This document shows positions 19,059-28,698 of a stretch of 64,000 bases of DNA, piece after piece. The translations under genes were made by a program, and so were the position numbers. Below the pieces are notes generated by a model. The model was not told where the DNA came from. It saw only the letters and a program-made list of their open reading frames with translations, and made no database searches. Source of the DNA: Aurantibrevibacter litoralis (GTDB taxonomy: Bacteria; Bacteroidota; Bacteroidia; Flavobacteriales; Flavobacteriaceae); the NCBI RefSeq assembly GCF_034651555.1, contig NZ_JAYEEQ010000002.1:301068-365067 (forward strand), read 5' to 3'. The first letter of the stretch is position 1; each line of letters opens with the position of its first letter.

Positions 19059-19742
19059 ATGAACGAAAGCATTTTGCAATTAAAGGATGTCGCCGTTTTC
19101 CAAACGGATAATATGGTACTTAACGAGGTAACGCTCGAGATTAAAAAAGGCGAATTTGTGTACCTTATTGGGCGCACCGGCAGCGGCAAGAGTAGCTTAA
19201 TGAAGTTGCTCTACGGGGATCTTCCCCTGCGAGAAGGATCGGGAAAAGTGGTGGACTTTAACCTGAAAACACTTCAAGAAAAAGATATTCCGTTTTTACG
19301 GCGTAAATTGGGCATTGTATTTCAGGATTTTAATCTTTTACCCGATAGAAACGTAAACAACAACCTCCTTTTTGTATTAAAGGCTACCGGCTGGAAAGAT
19401 CACAACAAAATGGCCACTAAAATTGAAGAAGTGCTAAACAAGGTAGGTATGAGCACCAAAGGCTTTAAATTTCCGCATGAACTTTCCGGTGGCGAGCAAC
19501 AACGCATTGCCATTGCTCGGGCTTTGCTAAACGATCCGGAACTGATTTTGGCCGATGAGCCCACCGGAAATCTGGATCCACAGACCAGTGTGGAAGTGAT
19601 GAAGGTGCTGCAGGAAATAAACAAAACCGGGCGCACCATTCTTATGGCCACCCACGATTATGCCCTTATTTTAAAATACCCGTCCAAAACCTTGAAGTGC
19701 GACGGCAGCAAGGTTTTTGAAGTAATACAGAAAGCGGTGTAA
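19059..19742 (+). CDS. ftsE: FtsE-like ABC transporter ATP-binding protein
   Basis: A 227-aa ABC ATPase. Walker A is GRTGSGKS (38-45), the Q-loop VFQDFNLLPD, the signature LSGGEQQR and Walker B LILADEP followed by TGNLDPQT. The LLPD-type Q-loop and the whole length fit FtsE, the cytosolic ATPase that with FtsX controls septal murein hydrolases. No ftsX is adjacent, which is common in this phylum. It is transcribed divergently from the TPR/barrel operon. A LolD-type relative is the main alternative, hence moderate confidence in the symbol. Confidence 0.8.
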   Translation: MNESILQLKDVAVFQTDNMVLNEVTLEIKKGEFVYLIGRTGSGKSSLMKLLYGDLPLREGSGKVVDFNLKTLQEKDIPFLRRKLGIVFQDFNLLPDRNVNNNLLFVLKATGWKDHNKMATKIEEVLNKVGMSTKGFKFPHELSGGEQQRIAIARALLNDPELILADEPTGNLDPQTSVEVMKVLQEINKTGRTILMATHDYALILKYPSKTLKCDGSKVFEVIQKAV

Positions 19743-19829
19743 CCAAGTGGATTTTGATTGTTGTAGTAAACTTCTCAGTGTGTTGTGCTTTACCTTAAAG
19801 AATAAACGTGAGGCAACGAGTTAACTAAA

Positions 19830-20849
19830 TCAACCCTCTTCCATAGCTCTCTCAATTTCCATTTGATGTCGTGATCGTTTAAACTCTGTTTGGGCTATCG
19901 ATTTCATTTTCGTTCTTTTTTGAGCTGTCGATGTTTCCTTCGTTTCTACTACCTCTGCCTTTTGTGTATCTTCTATTTCTTCCGTTTTGTCATTCTCGGT
20001 AGAAGCAGAAATTTCACTCTGGGAGCTTTCGTTCTCTCCGGCATCTTCATTGTTTTTAGTCTTGGCTACTATTTTGGCCTTTAACTGTTGGGCTGATGTA
20101 TGGCAGTTGGACTCGGTCTCTATTGAAGCCAATATTTCCAGGGCGGTTTCATTATTGTTCTTGGATATTTCGGCCTTTGCCATCACCAGATTTTTTTCGC
20201 AGGTTTTGTTAAGATATCCCTTGTATGCTTCATCCAGTTTTCTTTGGATCTTTTCATAGCAATCGCCGCCAACTTCCTTGGGTACCGGATATAAAAGAGC
20301 AATGGCTTCGCTATATCTTTTTTGGCTGATCATCGTATCTGCCTCGCTGTACAACCTGTCGCAATTGGAACGATAGTAGTCCAAAATCTTGGTTTTTGCG
20401 CTTTGCAAAAAGTTTTCTATGGCATCTCCTTTCGTTTTTATTTGGGATATGCTTTGATCGATTGCTTCGTTCTTGGAATACCCATCGCCGGTGATTTCCT
20501 GACTGTATACACTATAGACCTTTCCGGTTTTTACTTCTTTAACGATCAGGCTCAGTTCTACCTCTATCAAATGAACGTTTCGAAGACCTTCCACCACTTT
20601 ATGGTCATATATTTCGTACTTGGGGTACATAATGAATTTTTCGGTATACCCTTCTCCCGAAATACCGTAATTGCTTACCATTCTGAGCATTCTGGAATGA
20701 AGCTTGGAAGTTTGGCCACTTGTAAGGCCATTCATTTGTACCGGAACAACTACGGAGATGTTTAGATCGTCTTCATTTTCATTTTGGGCTTGGAGACCAA
20801 AAACTCCTGTTACGAGAAGTAGTGTGAATAGGCATATTTTATTTGTCAT
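19830..20849 (-). CDS. exported protein with charged C-terminal tail, end of envelope operon
   Basis: I choose the ATG at 20849, which gives 339 aa and a clean signal peptide (NKICLFTLLLVTGVFGLQAQ) and removes a 56-nt overlap with the gene before it. The N-terminal half (NISVVVPVQMNGLTSGQTSKL, then VELSLIVKEVKTGKVYSVYS) resembles the alpha/beta core of CsgG/LpoB-like periplasmic proteins. The middle contains TPR-like helices with conserved Cys (NCDRLYSEADTMISQKRY; GDCYEK; KTCEKNL). The C-terminal 90 residues are low-complexity and rich in E, K, S and T. It is the last gene of the M48-ABC run. The function is unknown. Confidence 0.72.
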   Translation of the reverse strand: MTNKICLFTLLLVTGVFGLQAQNENEDDLNISVVVPVQMNGLTSGQTSKLHSRMLRMVSNYGISGEGYTEKFIMYPKYEIYDHKVVEGLRNVHLIEVELSLIVKEVKTGKVYSVYSQEITGDGYSKNEAIDQSISQIKTKGDAIENFLQSAKTKILDYYRSNCDRLYSEADTMISQKRYSEAIALLYPVPKEVGGDCYEKIQRKLDEAYKGYLNKTCEKNLVMAKAEISKNNNETALEILASIETESNCHTSAQQLKAKIVAKTKNNEDAGENESSQSEISASTENDKTEEIEDTQKAEVVETKETSTAQKRTKMKSIAQTEFKRSRHQMEIERAMEEG

Positions 20850-20859
20850 GATTACGTAT

Positions 20860-21813
20860 TTATTGGATTGTGATGTAAATGGTGCCGCGGCTATTATCAA
20901 ACTTAACAGGGACATTTATTTTGTCGAAAAATCGATCCAGCTCGCGTTCCACTTTCCGAGCCGTCATGTTGGAACAGTTCTTGGGGTCGCGCACCGGATA
21001 GCGATAGTCTTCTACCATCAATTTGGTTTCGGTAACAAAAGTGACCACATAATAATTGTTCAGTGCTGTATCTTCTAGCCAGTCCTCAATGACGTACTTT
21101 AACTTTTCTCCCTGTTTTGGCACATCATCATCCATGGTGATCCCTGCGTTTTCTGCTAGGCTAAACTCCATTTTTACCGACTTGCCCTTTTCTCTCATTT
21201 CGCTCCATTTACCGTTCATAGTTGCCATAAAAACATCTATGAGCTTTGGCTCTTTGGCATTCCTATTCACATAAATTGAATTTGTGGGTTTATTATCACT
21301 TTCGGTTTCCTTACGCATGGTTGCGGTAAGCAACATGATCTTGTCCGTTGCCCGGTTTAGGTTTCCGACCATGCTAACACTGGCCATAGACTGGCCATTA
21401 TCGGTTATATTGGCTTCCAATATAATTGTTGCGTTATTCCCATTTGGAGAAAAATTAAAAATGGGGTCTATTTCCACGATAATGTCAGAAGGAATATTCC
21501 TAAATAGTCTGTTCTTGAATTCGGTCTGATTGTCCTTTGTGACAGCCTCATCTCTCATCGTGGCTTTTAGCGTTGTTTCGAAGTCCAAGGTGGTATACCC
21601 GCGTTCATCAAAGGCCTGCTTCATTTTTGAAATGGCTACTCTAACTTCGGGTTGGTCATCCATTATGGTGCGTAAATCCTCGCCTTCATTAGTCCTAGGC
21701 AAAACCATAACGCTAGGTTGAACAGTTAAGACATCACAATCTTTCTGCCCAAACGATTTTTGAAAGCAACACAGTACAAATGCACTTGCGAATACTACAT
21801 ATTTTAATTTCAT
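20860..21813 (-). CDS. DUF6175-like exported protein
   Basis: An exported 317-aa protein (signal through QKSFGQ). The pattern PSVMVLPRTNEGEDL, then VRVAISKMKQAFDERGYTTLDFETTLK and PSDIIVEIDPIF, matches what I remember of the Bacteroidota DUF6175 family; this was not searched. The arrangement is that of a CsgG/TolB-N-like alpha/beta domain found in several envelope-assembly proteins. The C-terminal half (about 170-317) carries a second alpha/beta unit. It overlaps the previous lipoprotein gene by 4 nt, indicating translational coupling. A periplasmic location is inferred. Confidence 0.7.
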   Translation of the reverse strand: MKLKYVVFASAFVLCCFQKSFGQKDCDVLTVQPSVMVLPRTNEGEDLRTIMDDQPEVRVAISKMKQAFDERGYTTLDFETTLKATMRDEAVTKDNQTEFKNRLFRNIPSDIIVEIDPIFNFSPNGNNATIILEANITDNGQSMASVSMVGNLNRATDKIMLLTATMRKETESDNKPTNSIYVNRNAKEPKLIDVFMATMNGKWSEMREKGKSVKMEFSLAENAGITMDDDVPKQGEKLKYVIEDWLEDTALNNYYVVTFVTETKLMVEDYRYPVRDPKNCSNMTARKVERELDRFFDKINVPVKFDNSRGTIYITIQ

Positions 21814-22271
21814 AGTCCGAATTTTCTAATTACTTTTTTATCCTCGAGATCTTTTCTCAATGCCCTAAGATTTATGGTAAGGGTTACATTGGCCTGCCGG
21901 GAACCCCCTTTTACTTTTTCGACACTTTCGTTGGAGCGTATAATAAAAGATTCCATTCTGTTTTCATAAAAATCGGTTAGGTATTCTTTATGGGTTTTAT
22001 ACGCTGCTTGTTCGTCTATGCCAATTAATGGGTCATTAAAGGGGGAACTTGCCACCCCACGAAAGAAAATATTCTGGAACGAAAGTTTTTTCGCATTGTA
22101 TATTGCCTCTACTTCATTGTTGCCAAAATCCATGCTGCGCAACGTTACTGTGTTTCTAGCTTCACTACTTAGGTAAATTACCCTTGCCGAGGCTACTTGT
22201 GCATTTTTGTTGGTGCCTTTGCAGGATGCTAAGACCATTGCCAAAATAAAAATTCTTACTAGCTGCTTCAT
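21810..22271 (-). CDS. small lipoprotein in the envelope operon
   Basis: A 153-aa lipoprotein with lipobox VLASC (Cys17). The mature part begins with KGTNKNAQVASARVIYLS and contains a basic C-terminal segment (ALRKDLEDKKVIRKFGL). No family is recognised. The stop overlaps the next start by 4 nt, and the gene before it ends one base away, so it belongs to a tight operon with the CsgG-like and DUF6175-like genes and presumably works with them in the periplasm. Confidence 0.75.
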   Translation of the reverse strand: MKQLVRIFILAMVLASCKGTNKNAQVASARVIYLSSEARNTVTLRSMDFGNNEVEAIYNAKKLSFQNIFFRGVASSPFNDPLIGIDEQAAYKTHKEYLTDFYENRMESFIIRSNESVEKVKGGSRQANVTLTINLRALRKDLEDKKVIRKFGL

Positions 22272-22272
22272 T

Positions 22273-23139
22273 TTACTTGGGTTTACAGATTAGTGTGGCT
22301 TGGTTGTTATATTTTTCCAAAAGCTCCTTACCCCCTTTGGTTACCGATGCGGTGGACAATTCGGCACCTTCCACGGCATCAATTTTTACATCTGCGATCC
22401 ATTTTTCCCTAATGGTTTCCCTATCGCCAATGCTCACCGAGGAAATTTCGTAAACGCTGATGGCATTGTTCTTTTTGGCTCCATGGGCCTCCCCTACATT
22501 GATCAATATTTTTTTTGCCTCTCCCCCTTTTTCCTCCTCAATGGACAGAATGGCAATGGCTTTGGCCACAAAACGGTTTAGGAATTTCTCCATGCTTTTG
22601 GCCAAGGAATTCAAAGCACTTCTAAAAGCTTCCTGCTCGGTTAAGCCCCCAGAAATATTAGGGTTTAGCATTCCAACTTTAAAAATCTGGGTTTCCAAGG
22701 TTTGTGACGTTTCGGTATCAAGAATGTCCAGTGAAAAACTAAAAACAGCACGCAACACTTCTTGGTCAGCGATTTTTGATTTTTGAAGTAGCCCTATTGC
22801 CTTCTTATACTCTACACTGATCAATTTTCCGGCAATGATGTTTTCTGCTCCGGCAATGAGTCCCTGCTCTACCACTTTTGCGTTAATGGATGTAATATCC
22901 TTTTGAATTTCTTGTTCCGTACGAACGATACCCAGACTTTCTCTGTCCAAAACCTCAAAGTTTCGCGAGTTTACCAAAATTTCTTTTACTTTTTGGAAAA
23001 TATACTCGGCCTCCATAAAGCCATTTTCAACGCTTGGAGCTTTTATAGATTGCAAGCCTATGGTGGGCTGTTGCCCACATAAAGCCCCTGTAACACAAAG
23101 TGCACATAAAAAAATAGATACTCGATTTCTCATTTTCAT
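22273..23139 (-). CDS. CsgG/LpoB-like exported protein
   Basis: A 288-aa exported protein (signal ending near ALCGQ). The domain contains KVKEILVNSRNFEVLDRESL and the later GAENIIAGKLISVEY, the arrangement of the CsgG/LpoB/TolB-N family, whose members form secretion rings or activate envelope enzymes. There is no lipobox, so unlike true CsgG it is probably soluble or not lipid-anchored. The C-terminal part (ILINVGEAHGAKKNNAISVYE) resembles a short beta domain seen after such folds. Operon context with M48, ABC and lipoproteins supports a periplasmic role. Confidence 0.72.
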   Translation of the reverse strand: MKMRNRVSIFLCALCVTGALCGQQPTIGLQSIKAPSVENGFMEAEYIFQKVKEILVNSRNFEVLDRESLGIVRTEQEIQKDITSINAKVVEQGLIAGAENIIAGKLISVEYKKAIGLLQKSKIADQEVLRAVFSFSLDILDTETSQTLETQIFKVGMLNPNISGGLTEQEAFRSALNSLAKSMEKFLNRFVAKAIAILSIEEEKGGEAKKILINVGEAHGAKKNNAISVYEISSVSIGDRETIREKWIADVKIDAVEGAELSTASVTKGGKELLEKYNNQATLICKPK

Positions 23140-23206
23140 GGTTTCAATTTTAGTATTCTGTATTGATTAAAAGATTATATTTCTAAGTTTCATCTATTTC
23201 AGGCTA

Positions 23207-24142
23207 TTATTCGATATCGTAAAAGGCATCGACATAATCATAGCCGAACTTTATGATTATCTCTTGTTTTTTGTTTATAAATCCTTGCTGCCCACCTACT
23301 TTTACCGGGGCAAGACCATTTAAAAAAACAAATGCGTCTTCGTATTGTGGTGCAATTACTTCCTCTCCTTTTCTATTGATAAATCCCCATCTTCCCTCCA
23401 TTTTAACAGGTGCCAAATCTTCTGAAAAACCCCAAGTATGTTCGTATTTTGGTTCTATAATCACTTTTCCGTTTTTTGCTATGAATCCCCATTTTCCGTC
23501 TATGTTTACCGGTGCCAAACCTTCCGCAAAAGGCAAAGCGTAATCAAAACTAGGTGGAACAACCATAACATTCTGTTTGTTTATAAACCCTTCTTTGCCA
23601 TTGATGCCCACCGGAGCCAATTTTTCAGAAAACAAATACGCACTGGAATATGTAAAGGGAACAACAACTTCGCCCGTTTTGTTTATATAGCCCCATTTAC
23701 CATCCTTTTTTACAGGAGCCAATTCCTCTGAAAAAGAAATTGCCTCATCGTATTCGGCTGCAATGACCGTGTTGGCGTAGTGGTCTATAAATCCCCATTT
23801 GCCATATATTTTAATTGCGGCAAGGCTATCTGAAAATGGTAATGCATCTTCATAGAACATGGGTATCTTTATATTGTCATTCTTATCTATAAAACCCCAT
23901 TTGCCATTATTTTGCACGAGTGCCAGACCTTCGGCCATTTTCCATGCCATCTCATATTTAAAGGGAATCACCGCTTTACCCTCCTTGTCTATAAATCCCC
24001 ATTTCTGGCCCTCGCGTGCCAAGGCCAGTGCTTGGACACTATTGGCCATGGCAGAATAGAAATAACCACCTACAAGAATTAATAAAACCACAAACAATAT
24101 AAGAATGGGGATTCTCCTTTTTTTACTTCTTTTGGTCTTCAT
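23207..24142 (-). CDS. WG-repeat membrane protein
   Basis: A 311-aa protein with a very basic start (KTKRSKKRR), one transmembrane helix (about 11-32) and eight WG repeats of about 35 aa. Each has the form G-KWGFI-K-G, for example GQKWGFIDKEGKAVIPFKYE. WG repeats fold as beta units and are thought to mediate protein or ligand binding. The basic start with one helix predicts the repeat domain outside the cytosol. It overlaps the WHy lipoprotein gene by 20 nt, a sign of translational coupling. Confidence 0.88.
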   Translation of the reverse strand: MKTKRSKKRRIPILILFVVLLILVGGYFYSAMANSVQALALAREGQKWGFIDKEGKAVIPFKYEMAWKMAEGLALVQNNGKWGFIDKNDNIKIPMFYEDALPFSDSLAAIKIYGKWGFIDHYANTVIAAEYDEAISFSEELAPVKKDGKWGYINKTGEVVVPFTYSSAYLFSEKLAPVGINGKEGFINKQNVMVVPPSFDYALPFAEGLAPVNIDGKWGFIAKNGKVIIEPKYEHTWGFSEDLAPVKMEGRWGFINRKGEEVIAPQYEDAFVFLNGLAPVKVGGQQGFINKKQEIIIKFGYDYVDAFYDIE

Positions 24143-25112
24143 TATACAAGTATAAATTGGTCTGTAGTTCCACCCACGGGAAACTTTTGTTGGCTTGTGA
24201 TCTACTTATAAAACATAAATTAGTTGTGTTGCTAACAGCATCTAGGTTCCCAAAAGGGTTGCCCTCAATTTCAAACTCTTTACTGAAAGGGATTTGAAAA
24301 TCGTAATTTTCTATACGCACTACCACAAAGCCGGAACCTATAAATTTATTTGCATCCTTCGTAAAGAAAGAACTTCCAAAATTTTGAAGAACATTCAAAT
24401 TATCGGACTCCATATCTAATGGCACCTTAATTTTCTGGAAGCTTGGTGCATGGATCAATGAATCTAAAACACCTTCCAAAAAAACCTTATCGGATTGTTT
24501 TGACTTTAATGAAATCTCTATTTTTTCAATTTTAAAATCAAAAGATTGCGAATTGTAGAAGTGTACATTAAGACGGAAATAGGATCGTAATGGATTGAGA
24601 TTTGCAAATGGATTTAGCTTTTCAATTTCAATTTCATTAAGCACCAAATCGCTACTTAGTACGTTGTCTGTTATAAAGCTTTTTGCATCATAAGGAACGC
24701 TTACTTCGAAGGATTTTCGTATTTTTTTTAATGGGTGTACAGCAAATGCTTTACCTGTAAAATAAAAGTTTACCTTATCCTGCGCCAATATCTGCTTGTG
24801 CTTTTTATGCAACTGCGACAGACTTAGGTTACCGGTGATGGCAAGTGCAACGGTGTCCTTGACTTTTATGAACTGCGGATTAATTAAACTTCCGCTACCC
24901 ATTTTCGCATCATCATAATTAACATCAAAAAGCAGTTCCCGTAACTCATAATTGTAATTTGTTGGATTATATACATTGGCATCAACGGTAAAATAAAATA
25001 TAGAATCCTTTAACCCCTTAAAAGCCATATTGTCATTGGAAATGAAGACGGGTTCGGCCACCGTACATGAGCCTAAAAAAAGGGTTATTGCGACAACATT
25101 AAGAATTTTCAT
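24123..25112 (-). CDS. LEA-type-2 / WHy-domain lipoprotein
   Basis: A 329-aa lipoprotein (lipobox LFLGSC, Cys16). The mature part has two related beta-rich modules. The first includes FYFTVDANVYNPTNYNYELRELLFDVNYDD and VALAITGNLSLSQL, typical of the WHy (water stress and hypersensitive response) domain of LEA-2 proteins. The second, about 165-290, has LRSYFRLNVHFYNSQSFDFKIEKIEISLK. Such proteins are thought to protect or bind in the envelope. It overlaps the ABC transporter stop by 4 nt and the WG gene by 20 nt. Confidence 0.78.
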   Translation of the reverse strand: MKILNVVAITLFLGSCTVAEPVFISNDNMAFKGLKDSIFYFTVDANVYNPTNYNYELRELLFDVNYDDAKMGSGSLINPQFIKVKDTVALAITGNLSLSQLHKKHKQILAQDKVNFYFTGKAFAVHPLKKIRKSFEVSVPYDAKSFITDNVLSSDLVLNEIEIEKLNPFANLNPLRSYFRLNVHFYNSQSFDFKIEKIEISLKSKQSDKVFLEGVLDSLIHAPSFQKIKVPLDMESDNLNVLQNFGSSFFTKDANKFIGSGFVVVRIENYDFQIPFSKEFEIEGNPFGNLDAVSNTTNLCFISRSQANKSFPWVELQTNLYLYNEDQKK

Positions 25113-26869
25113 ATACTGTCTTTTTTATTAAGTGAAATAAAAATTAACAGGTACATGATTATGCTCAATACCAATATGGCCAAAATATTGGCATGTATCG
25201 TGTTAAAGGTATTGCCGATTAATACACCATCGTTTATTAAATCGGTATCGTATAGCCCAAGTTGGTCCAATGCGCTTGCTGCTTCGCATTTACAATCATT
25301 TTTATGGTAACCATCCGGATTAAACTCAGGAACAAGTACACTTTCTTGCTCCAAGGAATTATTTTTAAAATAACCGTCCTGTAGTCTTGAAAATCCTTCC
25401 GTACCCCAACGCCCAAGAGTAAAAAAACTCAAAACTTCTATGAAGCGTGTATCCAATTTTGTCATTACCCCAGCCAACATAATTTGTGGCATTAGAGTTA
25501 TGGGCACTACAGTCATCACTTTTTCCGTAGTGTTGAAATACGATGACAAGAACAAGCCTATTAGGGTGGCCGAACATGAAACCAAAAAAAGATAACCAAC
25601 GCTTTCCCAAAAAGGTCTTAAATAAGTTTCCGGAAATTCCTGGATTGCATTAATTTTAAAATTTAGATAGATGATGGACACAAAGACTATGACTTGTACC
25701 ATTGCTATCAACGCAAGTATCAACAATTTAGACACAATGTAGGTGTTGATATTAAGATTGAACATGCGCTCCCTTTTGTAAATGGGCAACTCACTGACAA
25801 TTTCCTTGGCCGAGTTACTTACCCCGAACCAAATGGCGGAAATAGAAGTTAAAAAAATTACCCCAATGCGAAACTCACTGAAAACGAGACTTACCAAGCC
25901 TCCAATAATAATAGGTTGTAATAGCAATAATAGTAGGTTACTATAATCGTTCAATTTTATTTTTAAATACCGAGCCGCCAACCAGTAGAGCTGTCGGAAA
26001 CTTGAATCTGGTTTACTTTTGTTAAATTTTGCATTTGTTTTCAAAGAAAGAACATCTTGTTTTGGTGCGATATACTGTTTTTTAACACCCTCCAAATCAC
26101 TCATTCTACTGTAAACTTCTATAATACTATCTACTTTAAAATAGGTTGTTATTTTTGTTGGTGGCCCTTTATAGACCAAGTGACCATTTACGCCCAAGAA
26201 AACGACCTCATCCACATAATTGAGATCTTCTGGTTTATGGGTTACCATGATTATGGACGTTCCCTCTTCGGTTAAAGCCCTTAAACTCTTAAGAAAACTG
26301 TCTATGGTTTCTGGGTCTAAAGGAGAAGTAGGTTCGTCTAAAAATAGAATAGTGGGTTCAGTCAGTAACTCAACCGCAATTGAGATTCTTTTTCGTTGCC
26401 CGCCAGATAATTCCTTTACTTTTTTTTGTTTGATGTCCTTTTGCCCTTTTGGATTGCCTTGGTCATGTTGATCCAATTTTAAGCTTTTAAGAACCTTATT
26501 GATACGGACATCGATTTCTTCTTGAGATGTACCGTCCGGTAGCCGAAGTTTTGCAGCATAAAAAAGGGTCTTATACACGCTCAATTCTCTATGAATGATG
26601 TCTTCTTGAGGCACGTAACCTATGCTTTTTTTTACCAGATCATAATGGTCTATCAAAGAAAGTCCATTAATAAATACCTCGCCCGAAGTGGCAGGATTGT
26701 CACCGTTCAGACATTTAAGTAAGGTAGATTTACCACAACCCGAAGGTCCCATTAAGGCCACAAAACTCTTGCTTTCAATATCTAACGATAAAGGGTGTAG
26801 CCCTATTTTATCATTGGGGTATATTTTGGTGATGCCCTTGGCTTGTATGGCTAATTTGTGCGGTTCCAT
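25109..26869 (-). CDS. ABCG-like ABC transporter, fused ATPase and permease
   Basis: A 586-aa half-transporter. I choose the ATG at 26869, which removes a 41-nt overlap with the M48 gene. Walker A is GPSGCGKST (41-49), the signature LSGGQRKR (154-161) and Walker B LFLDEP (175-180). The permease domain (about 300-586) has about six hydrophobic helices of the ABC-2/ABCG kind and an extended loop with the Cys pair CKC (KNDCKCEAA). The NBD-then-TMD order is that of the ABCG/White group, which usually export lipids or hydrophobic molecules. It probably acts as a homodimer in the inner membrane. Confidence 0.88.
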   Translation of the reverse strand: MEPHKLAIQAKGITKIYPNDKIGLHPLSLDIESKSFVALMGPSGCGKSTLLKCLNGDNPATSGEVFINGLSLIDHYDLVKKSIGYVPQEDIIHRELSVYKTLFYAAKLRLPDGTSQEEIDVRINKVLKSLKLDQHDQGNPKGQKDIKQKKVKELSGGQRKRISIAVELLTEPTILFLDEPTSPLDPETIDSFLKSLRALTEEGTSIIMVTHKPEDLNYVDEVVFLGVNGHLVYKGPPTKITTYFKVDSIIEVYSRMSDLEGVKKQYIAPKQDVLSLKTNAKFNKSKPDSSFRQLYWLAARYLKIKLNDYSNLLLLLLQPIIIGGLVSLVFSEFRIGVIFLTSISAIWFGVSNSAKEIVSELPIYKRERMFNLNINTYIVSKLLILALIAMVQVIVFVSIIYLNFKINAIQEFPETYLRPFWESVGYLFLVSCSATLIGLFLSSYFNTTEKVMTVVPITLMPQIMLAGVMTKLDTRFIEVLSFFTLGRWGTEGFSRLQDGYFKNNSLEQESVLVPEFNPDGYHKNDCKCEAASALDQLGLYDTDLINDGVLIGNTFNTIHANILAILVLSIIMYLLIFISLNKKDSI

Positions 26870-26873
26870 AGGG

Positions 26874-27689
26874 CTACCGAGCAAGATGGTTTTCCAAGCA
26901 TTCCCTTCTATCACGTGAAAAGGGATGTGTTGAAGTTAATTTTTGAAATAAAGACCTCTTCTCACTTTTTTCTAATTTTTTAAAAAAATCGGCGAACTTG
27001 CTAGTGTCATAACCGCCTTTCCGAGCAATTTCCAATCCGTATTTGTCCGCTTCATACTCATCAATTTGATCAAAAGGGGCAGATATCTTGTGGTTTATGT
27101 CTATGGCTACTTTAGAGAAGGCATCTGCTCCGACTACATTCATCGCCTTAGATGTTGCCATTACTTTCTTTATTTTCCTTTCCACATGAAGCTTTTCATT
27201 ATGTCCTATTTCATGACCTAGAATAAAGGCGAGCTCATCCATAGAATCTACATAGGAAAGTAGGCCGGTAGTAAGATATACATATCCCCCCAACATAGTA
27301 AAGGCATTTACTTCGTCAGACTCAAGGACGTATAATTTTAATTGAATCGGATTGTTTGATTGCTTTTCAAGATTCTCAAAAGTTTCAAAAACCGCCTTTT
27401 TATTTGGGAATTCCGTAGCCAGTTTATATTTCTTAAGCACCAATTCATTATTTTTTTTACCTATTTCCTTTTTCTGTCTTTGAGAAACCGTGAACATATT
27501 GTCTAAGGATTTATTCTCTAATTGTTTAAAATAGAAAGAAGGACCGTCCAGCACATGCCCGCAATTGACCCCTACCGCCTTATATATCGATTGTGATTGA
27601 TCCACATCGCCCTGCATTTGCGCATAGGAAAGAAGGATACCACCGACGAGAAAAAATAACATTTTTACATGTACTATGTACTTGTTCAT
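26874..27689 (-). CDS. M48-family metalloprotease, exported
   Basis: A 271-aa zinc protease; start chosen at 27689 for a clean signal peptide (KYIVHVKMLFFLVGGILLSYAQ). The M48 active site is HEIGH (159-163), and the third zinc ligand is probably in EYEAD (about 211-215). AFTMLGGYVYLTTGLLSYV before it is the family's conserved strand-helix. M48 proteases such as BepA and HtpX degrade misfolded envelope proteins. It heads the run of eight minus-strand genes and is preceded by a 16-bp palindrome about 130 nt upstream. Periplasmic quality control is the likely role. Confidence 0.88.
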   Translation of the reverse strand: MNKYIVHVKMLFFLVGGILLSYAQMQGDVDQSQSIYKAVGVNCGHVLDGPSFYFKQLENKSLDNMFTVSQRQKKEIGKKNNELVLKKYKLATEFPNKKAVFETFENLEKQSNNPIQLKLYVLESDEVNAFTMLGGYVYLTTGLLSYVDSMDELAFILGHEIGHNEKLHVERKIKKVMATSKAMNVVGADAFSKVAIDINHKISAPFDQIDEYEADKYGLEIARKGGYDTSKFADFFKKLEKSEKRSLFQKLTSTHPFSRDRRECLENHLAR

Positions 27690-27815
27690 ATTTGCCTTGT
27701 TGGATTTTAAAAACGAACGCACTTTCTGCAAATCGGTATTATTTTAAAAATTTTCTAAAGACCCGATTGCCCCATTGCTTACCGAACAAACATAACGCCC
27801 AATAGGGACAAACCC

Positions 27816-27831
27816 TTACGGAAAACCGTAA
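27816..27831. promoter_or_regulatory. palindrome upstream of the M48 operon
   Basis: ttacgg-aaaa-ccgtaa is a perfect palindrome with 6-bp arms, in the gap between the response regulator gene and the M48 operon. It could be the operator of the adjacent regulator. A second hairpin, aaaccgg/ccggttt, lies at 27910-27934. Function is inferred only. Confidence 0.35.
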
Positions 27832-28019
27832 AGAGGTAATTATAAAATGATATTTCGACCAAGGGCTGATAAATTGGTTAAACAACGTGGACATGTTGTT
27901 TTTTTCAAGAAACCGGAACCCTTCTAACCGGTTTACTTATATAAGTTTTGCGCAAGAGAAATCGGAGAGATTTGCTTGAATAAAGAATAACAAACATTGG
28001 GTTTGTTGCAAATATTTAA

Positions 28020-28688
28020 CTAAATAAGTCCTATATCCTTTGCGTTAGCTACCAAGTGGATGGCATTATTCGCTTTTAGCTCTATCTTAAGCCGGTTCAA
28101 GCGTTTCTCTATAGCGCTAATGCTGCTGGGCACCACCTCATTTTTTGTAAAATAGTGCGAAATTTCGGCTTGGGTTAACCCCTTAGATAATTGCTTTAAA
28201 AGTTCGATGTCGTAGTCTTCAATTTCAAAAACTTCCTTTTTGTGCATAATGCTCAATAACTCAGGGGACATATAGGTTTTGCCTAAACTGAGTTCCAGAA
28301 TGGCCTGAGTAAGATTCTTCAAACCTGCCCTTCCTTTTATGACGTAGCCGTCTACCGCATGGTCGTTAAAAAAAGTCCTTATTTTTGTGGGTCTATCTTC
28401 TACCGAATATAGGATTGTTTTTACCCCTGGTTGGTGCGCCTTAAGACTATTGAGCAACCCATAGCCATCACTTATGGTACTTTCCCTGTGGTCCTTTTTA
28501 AAAGATAGGTCGCTAATGACCAAATCAAAAGGAGCGTTGTCTTTTAGGGCTTTTAAAAATTTTAGGTAAGCGTCATCGCAATAGGGCGATTGTACGACAT
28601 TTTCAATTTTGATATCCTTTGTAAGCATTTGGCCTATGCCAAACCCGATGACATCAATATCTTCTACAACCAGTACTTTTTTAAACAT
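28020..28688 (-). CDS. response regulator with divergent HTH output
   Basis: A 222-aa two-component regulator. The receiver (about 1-125) has acidic pocket E9/D10, phospho-acceptor D60 (LVISDLS) and a T/S plus K pair (TILYSVED; VIKGRAG). The C-terminal region (about 155-212) has DIELLKQLSKGLTQAEISHYF and SISAIEKRLNRLK, a LuxR/NarL-like HTH but with an insertion (TKNEVVPSS) and no standard glycine turn. The gene follows the histidine kinase at 10 nt and precedes the envelope operon by 330 nt. Control of that operon is inferred. Confidence 0.88.
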   Translation of the reverse strand: MFKKVLVVEDIDVIGFGIGQMLTKDIKIENVVQSPYCDDAYLKFLKALKDNAPFDLVISDLSFKKDHRESTISDGYGLLNSLKAHQPGVKTILYSVEDRPTKIRTFFNDHAVDGYVIKGRAGLKNLTQAILELSLGKTYMSPELLSIMHKKEVFEIEDYDIELLKQLSKGLTQAEISHYFTKNEVVPSSISAIEKRLNRLKIELKANNAIHLVANAKDIGLI

Positions 28689-28698
28689 TAGGTTTGGA

